A stretch of 64,000 bases of DNA from Pelomonas sp052436255. Its GTDB lineage: Bacteria; Pseudomonadota; Gammaproteobacteria; Burkholderiales; Burkholderiaceae_C. Position numbers and translations under genes: made by a program. A model generated the notes under the pieces. That model was not told the DNA's origin. It was given only the letters and a program-made list of their open reading frames with translations, and did not search any database. Positions 18,965 through 27,406 of this stretch are shown here, piece after piece (the stretch's first letter is position 1; each line of letters opens with the position of its first letter). The stretch spans positions 1 to 64,000 of the forward strand of contig JBQVNP010000008.1 of assembly GCA_052436255.1 (NCBI GenBank), read 5' to 3'.

Positions 18965-21448
18965 ATGACCGCCGCCCGCAACCAGGCCCTGGCCACGCAG
19001 GCACGGCGCGTCTATCTCGAAGCGCTGGTGCGCGGCTTGACGCCCCTGGTGGCCGCGGTCGGCCAGGGCGCTGGGCAGCTGCTGGCGCAGGGCGCGCCGC
19101 ACGCTGTCATGATGGCGCGACGCGACGCGGTGCAGGCCTGGCAGAAGCTCGGTCCCAGTTGGCAGATGGCGGTCGTCGGTGCGCTGCGCCACGCGGCCGT
19201 GCACGGCGTCTCTGACAACGCGCGCGAGCCTGAATCCGCCGCGCCGGCCCAGTCGCAGAAGATGAGCCTGGTCGACGACTCGACCATCGAGCGCGAGATC
19301 ATCAGCTCGCGGCTGGCGTTGGTCATGATGGATCGAGCCACCTGGGAGTTCACTGACCTGCGCACCCGCATGCAGGTGCTTGAGGCGCATGACGACCTTG
19401 AACCGCTGGACCTGCTGCGTGCCCATGTCGTCGCTCGGGTTGCCTTGGATGCCTGGACCCGCGTCGGCCTGGACGCCAACGTCTGGCAGTTGCTGCACAA
19501 CGAGCTGCACGAGGAGTTCGCCCAGCTCATCAGCGAGGCCTATCACGAGACCAACCGCTGGCTGATCGCGCAGAAGGTGTTGCCCGATGTCGATCTGCGC
19601 CCCTTCATCCGGCGCACGGCCCAGGCTGCGGTGACGGCGACGGCCGCCGCGGCCGGCGTCGCTGCCAGCCCGCCAGCTGCGCCCGCGCCACCGTTCCCCC
19701 CCTTTCCACCGCTGCCACCGGTTTCGCCGGGCCCTGGCCTCGGCCCCACGTCGGGCCCGGGCCCCATGGCTCCGCTGCCGTCCGTGCGCAGCAAGGCCAG
19801 CAGCCAGGCCGATGAAGTCATGGCCCAGCTGCAACGCGTGCTGGCCCGGCATGTGCCGGGCTTTCCGGTCACCAAGAGCCAGGTGCCGGCCCGCCCGGGT
19901 GGCGGCAAGCCCAGCCTTGCCGACGTGACGCCCAGCCACCCGGGTGCGCTGAGTGGCGGCGCGGCGCGCGCCGCCGCCGACGCTGCCAGACCCGCGCTGG
20001 CCGACGCGCCGTCGGTCCCCGCCTCGCCGCGGTTGATGGGCGCCATCAAGCATGCGCAGGAATCGCTGCAGCGCCGCCCCGCCGGTACCGGCGACACCGG
20101 TGGTGGCGCCGTCAGCACACCGCGTGCGCTGGAGGAGATCGGCGCGCGCAACCAGGCCTTCAAGCAGGTCCTCAAGCAGGCGGCCAACACGCCGGCCGAG
20201 CGCGCGACCATCGAGATCGTCGCGATGATGTTCCAGAGCATCCTGACCGAAGAGCGCATCCCGGCGACGGTGCGGGTCTGGTTCGCGCGGCTGCAGATGC
20301 CGGTGCTGCGTGTGGCTGTCAGCGAGCCCGACTTCTTCGCCGCCGCCGACCACCCGGCGCGTCGCCTCATCGACCGCATGGGCGCCTGCGTGATGGGCTT
20401 CAACACGGCCCACAACAGCGGCCCTGGCGCCGAGCGCGCCAGCAACGATGCGCTGGAGCGCGAGATCAAGCGCGTCGTGCAGGTGGTCGAGGCCTACCCC
20501 GACACCGGCCGGCGCGTCTTCGCAACCGTGCTGACCGAGTTCGAGAAGTTCCTCGACCACTACTTCGAGAACGAGAACCAGGCCTCCAAGCGCGGCGTAT
20601 CGCTGGCCCAGCAGGTTGAGCAGCGCGAGACGCTGGCCATCCAGTACACCATCGAGTTGCGCAAGATGCTGTCCGAGGTGCCGGTGCAGGACGGCGTGCG
20701 TGACTTCCTCTTCCATGTCTGGGCCGATGTGCTGGCCGTCACGGCCGTGCGTGCCGGCGCTCAGTCCGAGGTCACCAAGGTCATGAAGCGCGCCGCAGCC
20801 GACCTGATCTGGAGCGCCAGTTCCAAGGCCTCGCGCGAGGAGCGCGCGGACGTCATCCGCCGTCTGCCGCCGCTGCTGAAGACGCTGCGCGACGGCATGA
20901 GCCACGCCGGCATCCCGATCGACAAGCAGGACGAGCATGTGCGCCAGCTCAACAATGCGCTGGCCGCGGCCTTCACGGCCAAGACCGCGGCCATCCCGCG
21001 CGAGCGCCTGGACGAACTGATGGACCAGCTCGAAACGCTGGAGGCCATGCTGCCCGAGAACGTCGATGGCGACACCCATGTCGACGAGATGCTGGTGCGC
21101 GACCTGTCCGGCCACGAATCCGACGGCATGGAAGTCGTGGCCGAGGGCGGCTCCGCACCGACGCCGGCCATGGTGGCCTGGGCGCGCGAGCTGCAGGTCG
21201 GCGGCTGGTTCATGCTGGATTACCGTGGCCGCAACGAGCAGGTGCAACTGGCGTGGCGCGGCTTGCGCAAGCAGCTGGCGCTGTTCGTCACGCCCAAGGG
21301 CCGTGGCGTGCTGTTCTCGCTGAACCGCATGGCTGCCTTCCTGCAGGCCGGCCTGCTGCTGCCGGCGCAGGATGAAGCGCTGACCGTGCAGGCCACGCGC
21401 AAGGCACTGGCCAAGCTGGATGCCGACCCTGAGCAACTGCTGAAATGA
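18965..21448 (+). CDS. DUF1631 family protein
   Basis: 827 residues, cytoplasmic, no signal peptide or membrane helix. It matches the DUF1631 proteins of beta- and gammaproteobacteria: an all-helical N-terminal part (LVDDSTIEREIISSRLAL), a Pro-rich linker near residues 230-275 (PAPPFPPFPPLPPVSPGP), a helical central region, and a C-terminal stretch (ELQVGGWFMLDYRGRNEQVQ) that looks like a PilZ-like beta domain in this family. If so, cyclic di-GMP binding is possible, but the RxxxR/DxSxxG residues of a canonical PilZ were not seen. Function is unknown. It lies downstream of secF and ends at a strong terminator. Confidence 0.85.
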   Translation: MTAARNQALATQARRVYLEALVRGLTPLVAAVGQGAGQLLAQGAPHAVMMARRDAVQAWQKLGPSWQMAVVGALRHAAVHGVSDNAREPESAAPAQSQKMSLVDDSTIEREIISSRLALVMMDRATWEFTDLRTRMQVLEAHDDLEPLDLLRAHVVARVALDAWTRVGLDANVWQLLHNELHEEFAQLISEAYHETNRWLIAQKVLPDVDLRPFIRRTAQAAVTATAAAAGVAASPPAAPAPPFPPFPPLPPVSPGPGLGPTSGPGPMAPLPSVRSKASSQADEVMAQLQRVLARHVPGFPVTKSQVPARPGGGKPSLADVTPSHPGALSGGAARAAADAARPALADAPSVPASPRLMGAIKHAQESLQRRPAGTGDTGGGAVSTPRALEEIGARNQAFKQVLKQAANTPAERATIEIVAMMFQSILTEERIPATVRVWFARLQMPVLRVAVSEPDFFAAADHPARRLIDRMGACVMGFNTAHNSGPGAERASNDALEREIKRVVQVVEAYPDTGRRVFATVLTEFEKFLDHYFENENQASKRGVSLAQQVEQRETLAIQYTIELRKMLSEVPVQDGVRDFLFHVWADVLAVTAVRAGAQSEVTKVMKRAAADLIWSASSKASREERADVIRRLPPLLKTLRDGMSHAGIPIDKQDEHVRQLNNALAAAFTAKTAAIPRERLDELMDQLETLEAMLPENVDGDTHVDEMLVRDLSGHESDGMEVVAEGGSAPTPAMVAWARELQVGGWFMLDYRGRNEQVQLAWRGLRKQLALFVTPKGRGVLFSLNRMAAFLQAGLLLPAQDEALTVQATRKALAKLDADPEQLLK

Positions 21449-21450
21449 CC

Positions 21451-21475
21451 AACGGCGCCGAGGGCGCCGTTTTGT
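21451..21475 (+). terminator. Rho-independent terminator after the DUF1631 gene
   Basis: AACGGCGCC, a 3-base loop, then GGCGCCGTT followed by TTGTT. It lies 3 bases after the DUF1631 stop and between convergent genes (smg ends at 21494), so it closes the sec-DUF1631 unit. Confidence 0.88.
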
Positions 21476-21493
21476 TCGATCGGGCTGGCAATC

Positions 21494-21946
21494 TCAGTGG
21501 ATCAGCCGGTCCTCGGGGGCGACGAAGAGTTCGTCGAGGATCAGCGCATCGGGTTCTTCGCCCAGGCTCCAGAACACCATCAGCACGATGATCTTCAGAT
21601 CCTCAAGGTCCATGGGCGCGCCGGGGATGGCCATCGCGCGATCGATGACCATCTCGCGCATCGGGCCGGGCAGCACGCCAGCGGATTCGAGGAAGCTGAC
21701 GAAGCCGACCGAGGCTTCACCCAGGTGCTCGATCTCGACGGGCGAGTAGACGCGCATCGCATTCTCGCTCTGCTCACCCTGGTAGGACTCGCCAGCTGCA
21801 GCGAGGCCGTCAAGCCAGCACAGGGCCTCCTGGATTTCGTCGTTCTCGAACCCTACCGCCGTCAGCTTGCGCGCGAGCTGCGCGTGATCGGGGCAGGCGT
21901 CCGGGCGCCAATACGTCTCGTAGAGATAAACCAGGACATCGAACAT
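21494..21946 (-). CDS. smg: DUF494 family protein Smg
   Basis: 150 residues from ATG (MFDVLVYLYETYWRPDACP), the family's standard N-terminus. Smg proteins (DUF494) are small acidic proteins, conserved next to dprA and often topA in proteobacteria; their function is not established. The body shows KLTAVGFENDEIQEALCWLDG and EIEHLGEASVGFVSFLESAG. It is last of the LysM-dprA-smg set on the minus strand, 86 bases after dprA, and ends 18 bases from the shared terminator. topA, the common next gene, is not here. Confidence 0.93.
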   Translation of the reverse strand: MFDVLVYLYETYWRPDACPDHAQLARKLTAVGFENDEIQEALCWLDGLAAAGESYQGEQSENAMRVYSPVEIEHLGEASVGFVSFLESAGVLPGPMREMVIDRAMAIPGAPMDLEDLKIIVLMVFWSLGEEPDALILDELFVAPEDRLIH

Positions 21947-22032
21947 TGTGAGGGGATGATAGCCCACGGCCCGGCGGCCCCCTGACGCGAATAACCCCGG
22001 GGATAGGGCTCTGATATCCGGGGTCAGGCTGG

Positions 22033-23127
22033 TCAGCCCTGGCCCCTGCGCTGGAACAGTTGCCCCGCCAACCGGGCGACCCGGCCGTCCAGCTCCAGCT
22101 CCAGCAGCGCCCCGCTGAGTTCGGCCGCCGGCCAGCCGCTGCGGGCCATCAGCGCATCCAGGCTGACCGGATCGAACCCCATGGCGTCCAGCAGTGCCTG
22201 CTGTTCATGAGGTGTTTCAGGCGTTTCCGGCGCGGCCTCGCGCGCGGTCCCGAGCGGACGCAGTTCCTCCAGCACGTCCTGCGCCGATTCGACCAGCTTG
22301 GCGCCCTGACGGATCAACGCGTGGCAGCCACGTGCCTGCGGCGAGTGAATCGAGCCGGGGATGGCAAACACTTCGCGCCCGGCCTCGACCGCCAGCCGTG
22401 CCGTGATGAGCGAGCCCGACTGCACGGCGGCCTCGACGACGAGGCAACCCTCGGCCAGGCCGGCAATGATGCGGTTGCGCTGGGGGAAGTTGGCCTGCGT
22501 GATGGGCGTGCCCAGCGAGTACTCGCTGACGATGAGGCCGCCACCTGCGAGGAGCCGGGCAGCAAGACCGGCGTTGCGACGCGGGTAGACCTGGTCCAGG
22601 CCCGTGCCGACGACGGCGATGGTTGGACCGCCTGCGTCGAGGGCCCCCTCATGCGCTGCGGCATCCACGCCCAGGGCGAGGCCCGAGATGACGGTGTAGC
22701 CGGCATCGGCCAGTGCCCTGCCAAAGGCGCGGGCGTTGTCGCCGCCCTGGGCGGTCGGGTTGCGGCTGCCCACGATGGCGACAGATGGCGTGCCGAGCAG
22801 CTCGCGCCGTCCTTGCAGCCACAGCAGCAGCGGTGGGTCGGCGGTGGCCAGCAGGCGCGGCGGGTAGTCAGGGTCGCCGAGCGCCAACAGATCGTGGCCG
22901 GGCTCGGCCAGCCAGGCCACGGCCTTGGTGATCAGCTCGTCCAGATGCTCGGGCGGCCGGTTGAAGGCTTCACGTTGCTTGTGCGTCAGCGCCTGGTCGA
23001 GTGCTGCAGCGGGAAGCCGGAAAGCAGCCTGAGGGCTGCCGGCCATGGCCAGCAGACGCCGCACCGAACCGGCGCCAAGACTTTCGGTCAGCCGCAGCCA
23101 GGCGGCCAGTTCGGCCGGGTCGAGCAT
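22033..23127 (-). CDS. dprA: DNA-processing protein DprA
   Basis: 364 residues, usual length. DprA binds incoming single-stranded DNA during natural transformation and loads RecA. A SAM-like N-terminal domain (WLRLTESLGAGSVRRLLAMA) is followed by the Rossmann-type DprA core with VAIVGSRNPTAQGG, SGLALGVDAAAHEGAL, GTGLDQVYPRRN, SEYSLGTPITQANFPQRNR, and a C-terminal winged-helix domain (DALMARSGWPAAELSGALLE). The ATG is 4 bases after the stop of the upstream LysM gene, so the two are co-transcribed. Presence does not by itself show competence. Confidence 0.97.
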   Translation of the reverse strand: MLDPAELAAWLRLTESLGAGSVRRLLAMAGSPQAAFRLPAAALDQALTHKQREAFNRPPEHLDELITKAVAWLAEPGHDLLALGDPDYPPRLLATADPPLLLWLQGRRELLGTPSVAIVGSRNPTAQGGDNARAFGRALADAGYTVISGLALGVDAAAHEGALDAGGPTIAVVGTGLDQVYPRRNAGLAARLLAGGGLIVSEYSLGTPITQANFPQRNRIIAGLAEGCLVVEAAVQSGSLITARLAVEAGREVFAIPGSIHSPQARGCHALIRQGAKLVESAQDVLEELRPLGTAREAAPETPETPHEQQALLDAMGFDPVSLDALMARSGWPAAELSGALLELELDGRVARLAGQLFQRRGQG

Positions 23128-23131
23128 GCGC

Positions 23132-24295
23132 TCAGGGCTGGGTGAAACGATCGCCCGGCTTGACCGGTTCGTTGACCGAGATGATCAGCGCGTAGGAAAC
23201 CCGCTCATAGACCTCGAACACGAAGAGCACGCCATGGCGCTCGTCGGGCAGCTTGATGACCTGGGCCTTCTGCTGCGTCTTGTCCACAGCGGTTTCGCCG
23301 TCACGCCAGAGCGCCAGCACGTGGCCGCGCTCCATGCCGTCGCGCCGGCCGCGGTTCAGCGCGACGATCTGGTTCTGGCCTGCATTCAGCGCGTCGCCGT
23401 AGATGGCCGCGATTTGACCCGCCATGGGCTTGTCGGGTGCGTGCGGCACATAGCGCTCGAGATTGCGCTGTGGCGCGGGGGCCAGGCGGTCACCCACGCC
23501 GACTTCCTGCTTGGCCAGCCTGATCTGCACCGTCGCCGGCACGATCTCGGGCTTGCCATCGGCACCGGTGCGGTTTTCGCCGGTGCGGACCAGCTCCGCG
23601 GTGCCAACGTAGGGCGCCTCGTAGCCAAGAATCTCCCTGGTGGTCGGGTCGCGCAACGTGCGAGCAGTGCGGAAGACACGGAAATCCGTGCCGTTGCCAA
23701 AGTCGCCACGGGCATAGGCCAGTTCGCCCCTGCCGACCAGCACGCGGCCTTCCTGGGTCGCGACCACTCGCGGTGCCGTGGCCAGCACATCGGTATCGAA
23801 GACGATGGCGTCGGTCAGGAAGGGCTGTATCAGGTGCAGCGGGATCGCGGCGATGGGGCTGGTGTCCGTCGCCGACACGCGCATCTGCGGTCGCAGCTTG
23901 ACCGTGTCGCCCGCGCCGCTGCCACTGCGTCCCTGGGCCAGCTGCAGCCGCGCATGGCCGTCCACCTTGACCAGCAGCAGCACCTGGCCGGGGTAGATCA
24001 GGTGCGGGTTGCGGATCTGCTCGCGGTTCATGCCCCAGAGCTCCGGCCAGCGCCAGGGGCTTTTCAGGAACAGCCCCGAGATGTCCCACAGGGTATCGCC
24101 CGGCTGCACCGTGTGCTGGTCGGGCGCGTTGGGTGCAAGCTCGGACAGCGGCACGCCGGCGCTGGCGACCTGATCGGCCACGCGGCGTTGCTCCTGCGTG
24201 ATGGGCAGCGTGCTGGTCTGGGCCCAGGCCGCAGTCGTCGCGAGGGTCAGGCAGGCCGCAAGGACGGAAAAATGGGCGGGGCGGGCAGCGGGCAT
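23132..24295 (-). CDS. Periplasmic LysM-domain protein
   Basis: 387 residues from ATG (MPAARPAHFSVLAACL), with GGAG 10 bases upstream. The signal peptide probably ends near TTAAWA-QTS. A single LysM domain (DQHTVQPGDTLWDISGLFLK to YPGQVLLLV) spans about residues 60-115 and predicts peptidoglycan binding. The rest resembles proteins that conservatively precede dprA-smg in betaproteobacteria and has no known enzymatic motif. It is likely the first gene of the LysM-dprA-smg operon. Divergent from def, with a 116-base gap for both promoters. Confidence 0.92.
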   Translation of the reverse strand: MPAARPAHFSVLAACLTLATTAAWAQTSTLPITQEQRRVADQVASAGVPLSELAPNAPDQHTVQPGDTLWDISGLFLKSPWRWPELWGMNREQIRNPHLIYPGQVLLLVKVDGHARLQLAQGRSGSGAGDTVKLRPQMRVSATDTSPIAAIPLHLIQPFLTDAIVFDTDVLATAPRVVATQEGRVLVGRGELAYARGDFGNGTDFRVFRTARTLRDPTTREILGYEAPYVGTAELVRTGENRTGADGKPEIVPATVQIRLAKQEVGVGDRLAPAPQRNLERYVPHAPDKPMAGQIAAIYGDALNAGQNQIVALNRGRRDGMERGHVLALWRDGETAVDKTQQKAQVIKLPDERHGVLFVFEVYERVSYALIISVNEPVKPGDRFTQP

Positions 24296-24411
24296 CAGGC
24301 GCGGTCTCCGAAGGGATTGCCGGATCGGCGAAAATCCGGGTGATTCTGCCCGCATTCACACAGGGCAACCAACAACCGCTAGCGCTCGTTTGCGAGTGCT
24401 TACAAGGCGCC

Positions 24412-24948
24412 ATGGCCCAACTCGACATCCTCCGCTATCCCGATCCACGCCTGCACACCGTCGCCAAGCCGGTGGTCGCCGTCGATGAGCGCATCCGCCA
24501 GCTCGTCGACGACATGCTGGAAACCATGTATGCCGCCGATGGCGTCGGCCTGGCTGCGACCCAGGTGGATGTGCACGAGCGCGTCATCGTCATCGACACC
24601 TCGCAGGACCGCGACACGCCGCGCGTGCTGATCAACCCCGAGCTCGTGAAGGCCAGCGAACGCATGGTTGACGGCGAGGAGGGCTGCCTGTCCGTGCCGC
24701 AGATCTACGACAAGGTGCCCCGCCATGCCGAAGTGACCGTGCGCGCCACCGGCCGCGACGGCCAGGTCTATGAGCTTGAAGCCGATGGCCTGCTGGCCGT
24801 CTGCGTCCAACATGAGATGGACCACCTCGCGGGCAAGGTCTTCGTCGAATACCTGAGCCCGCTCAAGCGCGACCGCATCAAGACCAAGATGATCAAGAAG
24901 GCGCGCGAGGAAGAGATCGAGGCCAAGAAGCGCAATCAGAGGTTCTGA
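24412..24948 (+). CDS. def: Peptide deformylase
   Basis: 178 residues from ATG (MAQLDILRYPDPRLHTVA). It removes the N-formyl group from nascent proteins using a metal ion. All three active-site motifs are present: GVGLAATQV, EEGCLSVP with the metal-binding Cys, and QHEMDHLAGKVF with the HExxH pair. The basic C-terminus (KKAREEEIEAKKRNQRF) is a normal ribosome-binding tail. fmt follows after 13 bases; Fmt adds and Def removes the formyl group, the classic pairing. Confidence 0.98.
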   Translation: MAQLDILRYPDPRLHTVAKPVVAVDERIRQLVDDMLETMYAADGVGLAATQVDVHERVIVIDTSQDRDTPRVLINPELVKASERMVDGEEGCLSVPQIYDKVPRHAEVTVRATGRDGQVYELEADGLLAVCVQHEMDHLAGKVFVEYLSPLKRDRIKTKMIKKAREEEIEAKKRNQRF

Positions 24949-24961
24949 TGCGGGCCATGTC

Positions 24962-25978
24962 ATGAGAGTTGTCTTTGCCGGCACGCCGGAGTTCGCCGCC
25001 ATCGCGCTGGATGCGCTGCTGCAGGCCGGCTTCACGGTGCCGCTGGTGCTGACCCAGCCCGACCGCCCGGCCGGCCGCGGCATGAAGCTGCAGCAGTCCG
25101 CCGTGAAGCAGCGCGCCGTCGCGGCGGGCATTCCGCTCGCTCAGCCGCAGGGCCTGAAGCTGGATGGCAAGTACGCCGCCGACGCCGAAGCGGCGCACCA
25201 GTCGCTGCTGGCCGCACAGGCTGATGTCATGGTCGTTGCCGCCTATGGCCTCATCCTGCCGCAGTGGGTGCTTGACCTGCCCGGTTCTCGGCGCCCCTCG
25301 CCGACGAGTACGTCGCCGATCCCCCGAGGGGATCAAGCCGCCCTAGCGGGCGGCCCGTCGAGCGGCTTGCGCGGCTGCCTCAACATCCACGCCTCGCTGC
25401 TGCCCCGCTGGCGCGGCGCGGCGCCCATCCACCGTGCCGTGGAAGCAGGCGACGCCGAGACCGGCATCACCATCATGCAGATGGATGCCGGCCTGGACAC
25501 CGGCGACATGCTGCTCATCGGCCGCGAGGCCATTCGCGCCGACGACACGACGGCGACGCTGCATGACCGCCTTGCCGCGCTGGGTGCCCGTCTGATCGTC
25601 GAGGCGCTGCAGGCTGCCCGCCTGACGCGCACGCCGCAGCCCGCCGATGGCGTCAGCTACGCCCACAAGATAGAGAAGGCCGAAAGCGCGATCGACTGGC
25701 GCCAGCCGGCCAGCGAGATCGAGCGCCGTCTGCGCGCCTTCGACCCCTTCCCCGGCGGGCTCGCCATGCTGGCCGGCGAGGCGGTCAAGGTCTGGCGCGC
25801 CGAGCTGGCCGAAGGCGGCGGCGCACCGGGTGAGGTCATCGCCCCCGGGCCGGTCGTTGCCTGCGGCCAGGGCGCCTTGAAGCTCACTGAGCTGCAACGC
25901 GCCGGCGGCAAACGCGGGCCGGCGGCGGCCTTCCTGCAGGCCCGGCCCATTGCGGTCGGCGAACGCTTCAGCGCTTGA
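24962..25978 (+). CDS. fmt: Methionyl-tRNA formyltransferase with an in-frame repeat insertion
   Basis: 338 residues, longer than the usual 305-315. It formylates initiator Met-tRNA. The core motifs are intact: VFAGTPEFAAIALDALL, MVVAAYGLILPQWVLDLP, CLNIHASLLPRWRGAAPI with the catalytic Asn-His-Ser, and MDAGLDTGDML. Between VLDLP and GCLNIHAS, where two or three residues (such as RL) are expected, lie 30 unusual residues rich in Ser, Pro, Gly and Arg. They are encoded by a palindromic stretch at 25283-25372 that keeps the frame. The insert sits just before the active-site loop. Since Fmt is important for initiation, the protein is presumably still active. Confidence 0.96.
   Translation: MRVVFAGTPEFAAIALDALLQAGFTVPLVLTQPDRPAGRGMKLQQSAVKQRAVAAGIPLAQPQGLKLDGKYAADAEAAHQSLLAAQADVMVVAAYGLILPQWVLDLPGSRRPSPTSTSPIPRGDQAALAGGPSSGLRGCLNIHASLLPRWRGAAPIHRAVEAGDAETGITIMQMDAGLDTGDMLLIGREAIRADDTTATLHDRLAALGARLIVEALQAARLTRTPQPADGVSYAHKIEKAESAIDWRQPASEIERRLRAFDPFPGGLAMLAGEAVKVWRAELAEGGGAPGEVIAPGPVVACGQGALKLTELQRAGGKRGPAAAFLQARPIAVGERFSA
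25283..25372. repeat. Palindromic repeat inserted in frame within fmt
   Basis: 90 bases made of nested inverted repeats: CGACG/CGTCG around 25302-25316, GATCCCC/GGGGATC at 25318-25334, GCCGCCC/GGGCGGC at 25337-25354, and CAAGCCG/CGGCTTG spanning 25334-25370. The core CCCCTCGGGGG (minus strand) is shared with the intergenic repeat at 9872-9885. The structure looks like a mobile REP-type element that by chance is open in the fmt frame and adds about 27 residues. Confidence 0.75.
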
Positions 25979-26036
25979 AATCCGGCGCGCATGGCACCAT
26001 CTGCGAAGCCATCCCTCACTGCAGGAGCACCCTGAG

Positions 26037-26882
26037 ATGTTCAACCTGGTCAAGACCGCCGTCCTGATGGCCGCCATCACGGCGCTGTTCATGGGCGTGG
26101 GCGCCATGATCGGCGGCCAGACCGGCATGTTGATCGCGCTCGTCGTCGCGGTCGGCATGAATTTCTACAGCTACTGGTTCTCCGACAAGCTGGTGCTGAA
26201 GATGTACAACGCCCGCGAGGTCGACGCGAGCTCGGCACCGCAGTTCTACGGCATGGTGCGCGAGCTCAGCGCGCGCGCCAACTTGCCCATGCCCAAGGTC
26301 TACCTGATCGATGAGACGGCGCCCAATGCCTTCGCAACCGGCCGCAACCCCGAGAATGCCGCCGTTGCCGCGACGACCGGCATCCTGCGCGTGCTGTCCG
26401 AGCGCGAGCTGCGCGGCGTCATGGCGCACGAGCTGGCCCACGTCATGCATCGTGACATCCTGATCAGCACCATCAGCGCGACCATGGCCGGTGCGATCTC
26501 GATGCTGGCTAATTTCGCCGCCTTCTTCGGCGGCCGGGATGAGAACGGTCGGCCCAGCAACCCGATTGCCGGTATCGCCGTCGCCATCCTCGCGCCGCTC
26601 GCGGCCAGCCTGATCCAGATGGCCATCAGCCGCGCGCGCGAGTTCGAGGCCGACCGGGCCGGGGCCGAGATCTCGGGCGACCCCCAGGCGCTCGCCTCGG
26701 CGCTCGACAAGATCCACCGCTACGCCCAGGGCATCCCGCTGGCGCCCGCCGAGGCGCACCCGGAGACGGCGCAGATGATGATCATGAACCCGCTGTCTGG
26801 CGGCGGCCTGCGTGGGCTGTTCTCCACCCATCCGGCGACCGAAGAGCGCGTCGCGCGCCTTCTCGCGATGGTCAGGCGCTGA
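26037..26882 (+). CDS. htpX: Membrane zinc metalloprotease HtpX
   Basis: 281 residues from ATG (MFNLVKTAVLMAAITALFMG), with CAGGAG upstream. HtpX degrades misfolded inner-membrane proteins. Two N-terminal helices (to about residue 50) precede the cytosolic protease domain with the zinc motif VMAHELAHVMHRD and the third ligand Glu in REFEADRAGAE; two more hydrophobic segments lie between (ATMAGAISMLANFAAFFGG, IAGIAVAILAPLAASLIQM). It follows fmt by 58 bases on the same strand. Many betaproteobacteria have rsmB near fmt and htpX; it is not seen here. Confidence 0.96.
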   Translation: MFNLVKTAVLMAAITALFMGVGAMIGGQTGMLIALVVAVGMNFYSYWFSDKLVLKMYNAREVDASSAPQFYGMVRELSARANLPMPKVYLIDETAPNAFATGRNPENAAVAATTGILRVLSERELRGVMAHELAHVMHRDILISTISATMAGAISMLANFAAFFGGRDENGRPSNPIAGIAVAILAPLAASLIQMAISRAREFEADRAGAEISGDPQALASALDKIHRYAQGIPLAPAEAHPETAQMMIMNPLSGGGLRGLFSTHPATEERVARLLAMVRR

Positions 26883-26918
26883 TTCAAGTTCCTGGTGGCG
26901 AGGCCGATACCTGAGCAG

Positions 26919-27272
26919 ATGAAGCGCATCCTTCTTGCCCTGCCCGTGCTCGCAGCCCTGTCGGCCTGCGAGCAGTTGGGCATCGACGACCCAGCCAAGG
27001 TGGCCGCCAACAAGGAGGCCGAAGGCAGGGCCATTGGCAGCGCCTGCCGCCATGCGATGCGCGCCATCGAGGACTGCTACGTGCTCAACCCCAAGGCGCA
27101 GAAGGCGGCCGTCTACACCGGCTGGCGCGAGATGGACGAGTACATGCGCGAGAACAAGCTCGAAGGCGTCGCGCCCGTGGTCCCGCGCCCGGGCGCCCGG
27201 CCCGCCCAGGTGGCCGAGGAGGCCGAAGCCAGGCCGGCAGAGCCGTCGCGCGACAAGGCCAAGGCGCCGTGA
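26919..27272 (+). CDS. Small predicted lipoprotein
   Basis: 117 residues from ATG (MKRILLALPVLAALSACEQL). The lipobox LSAC predicts lipid attachment at Cys17 and export to the envelope. The mature part is short, with two further Cys (SACRHAMRAIEDCY), compatible with a disulfide, and an Ala/Pro/Glu-rich C-terminus (PARPAQVAEEAEARPAEPS) that is probably disordered. No known domain is recognised. It lies 36 bases after htpX on the same strand, so it may be co-transcribed. Confidence 0.75.
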   Translation: MKRILLALPVLAALSACEQLGIDDPAKVAANKEAEGRAIGSACRHAMRAIEDCYVLNPKAQKAAVYTGWREMDEYMRENKLEGVAPVVPRPGARPAQVAEEAEARPAEPSRDKAKAP

Positions 27273-27277
27273 TCGGA

Positions 27278-27315
27278 GGCTGGGCCAGCGCCCAGCCGCC
27301 GAAATTGCATTTCGG
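27278..27315 (+). terminator. Double hairpin after the small lipoprotein gene
   Basis: GGCTGGGC and GCCCAGCC around a CAGC loop, directly followed by CCGAAAT, TGC, ATTTCGG. There is no long U run, so termination strength is uncertain. A further palindrome, CCCGCCCGGGCGGG, lies at 27349-27362, before the DUF2807 gene. Confidence 0.5.
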
Positions 27316-27406
27316 GCCTCCTATCCTGCGCATCGTCGCGCCGCCTTTCCCGCCCGGGCGGGGCACCGGCAAGATGCGAGCCATCACAACCCTGATGGAG
27401 CCCGAC

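Noticed and set aside
18527..21436. Very long open frame on the minus strand opposite the DUF1631 gene
   Set aside because: Composition is rich in Arg, His, Gln and Gly, as expected for an antisense frame in GC-rich DNA. The plus strand has a recognisable family, a good start and a terminator.
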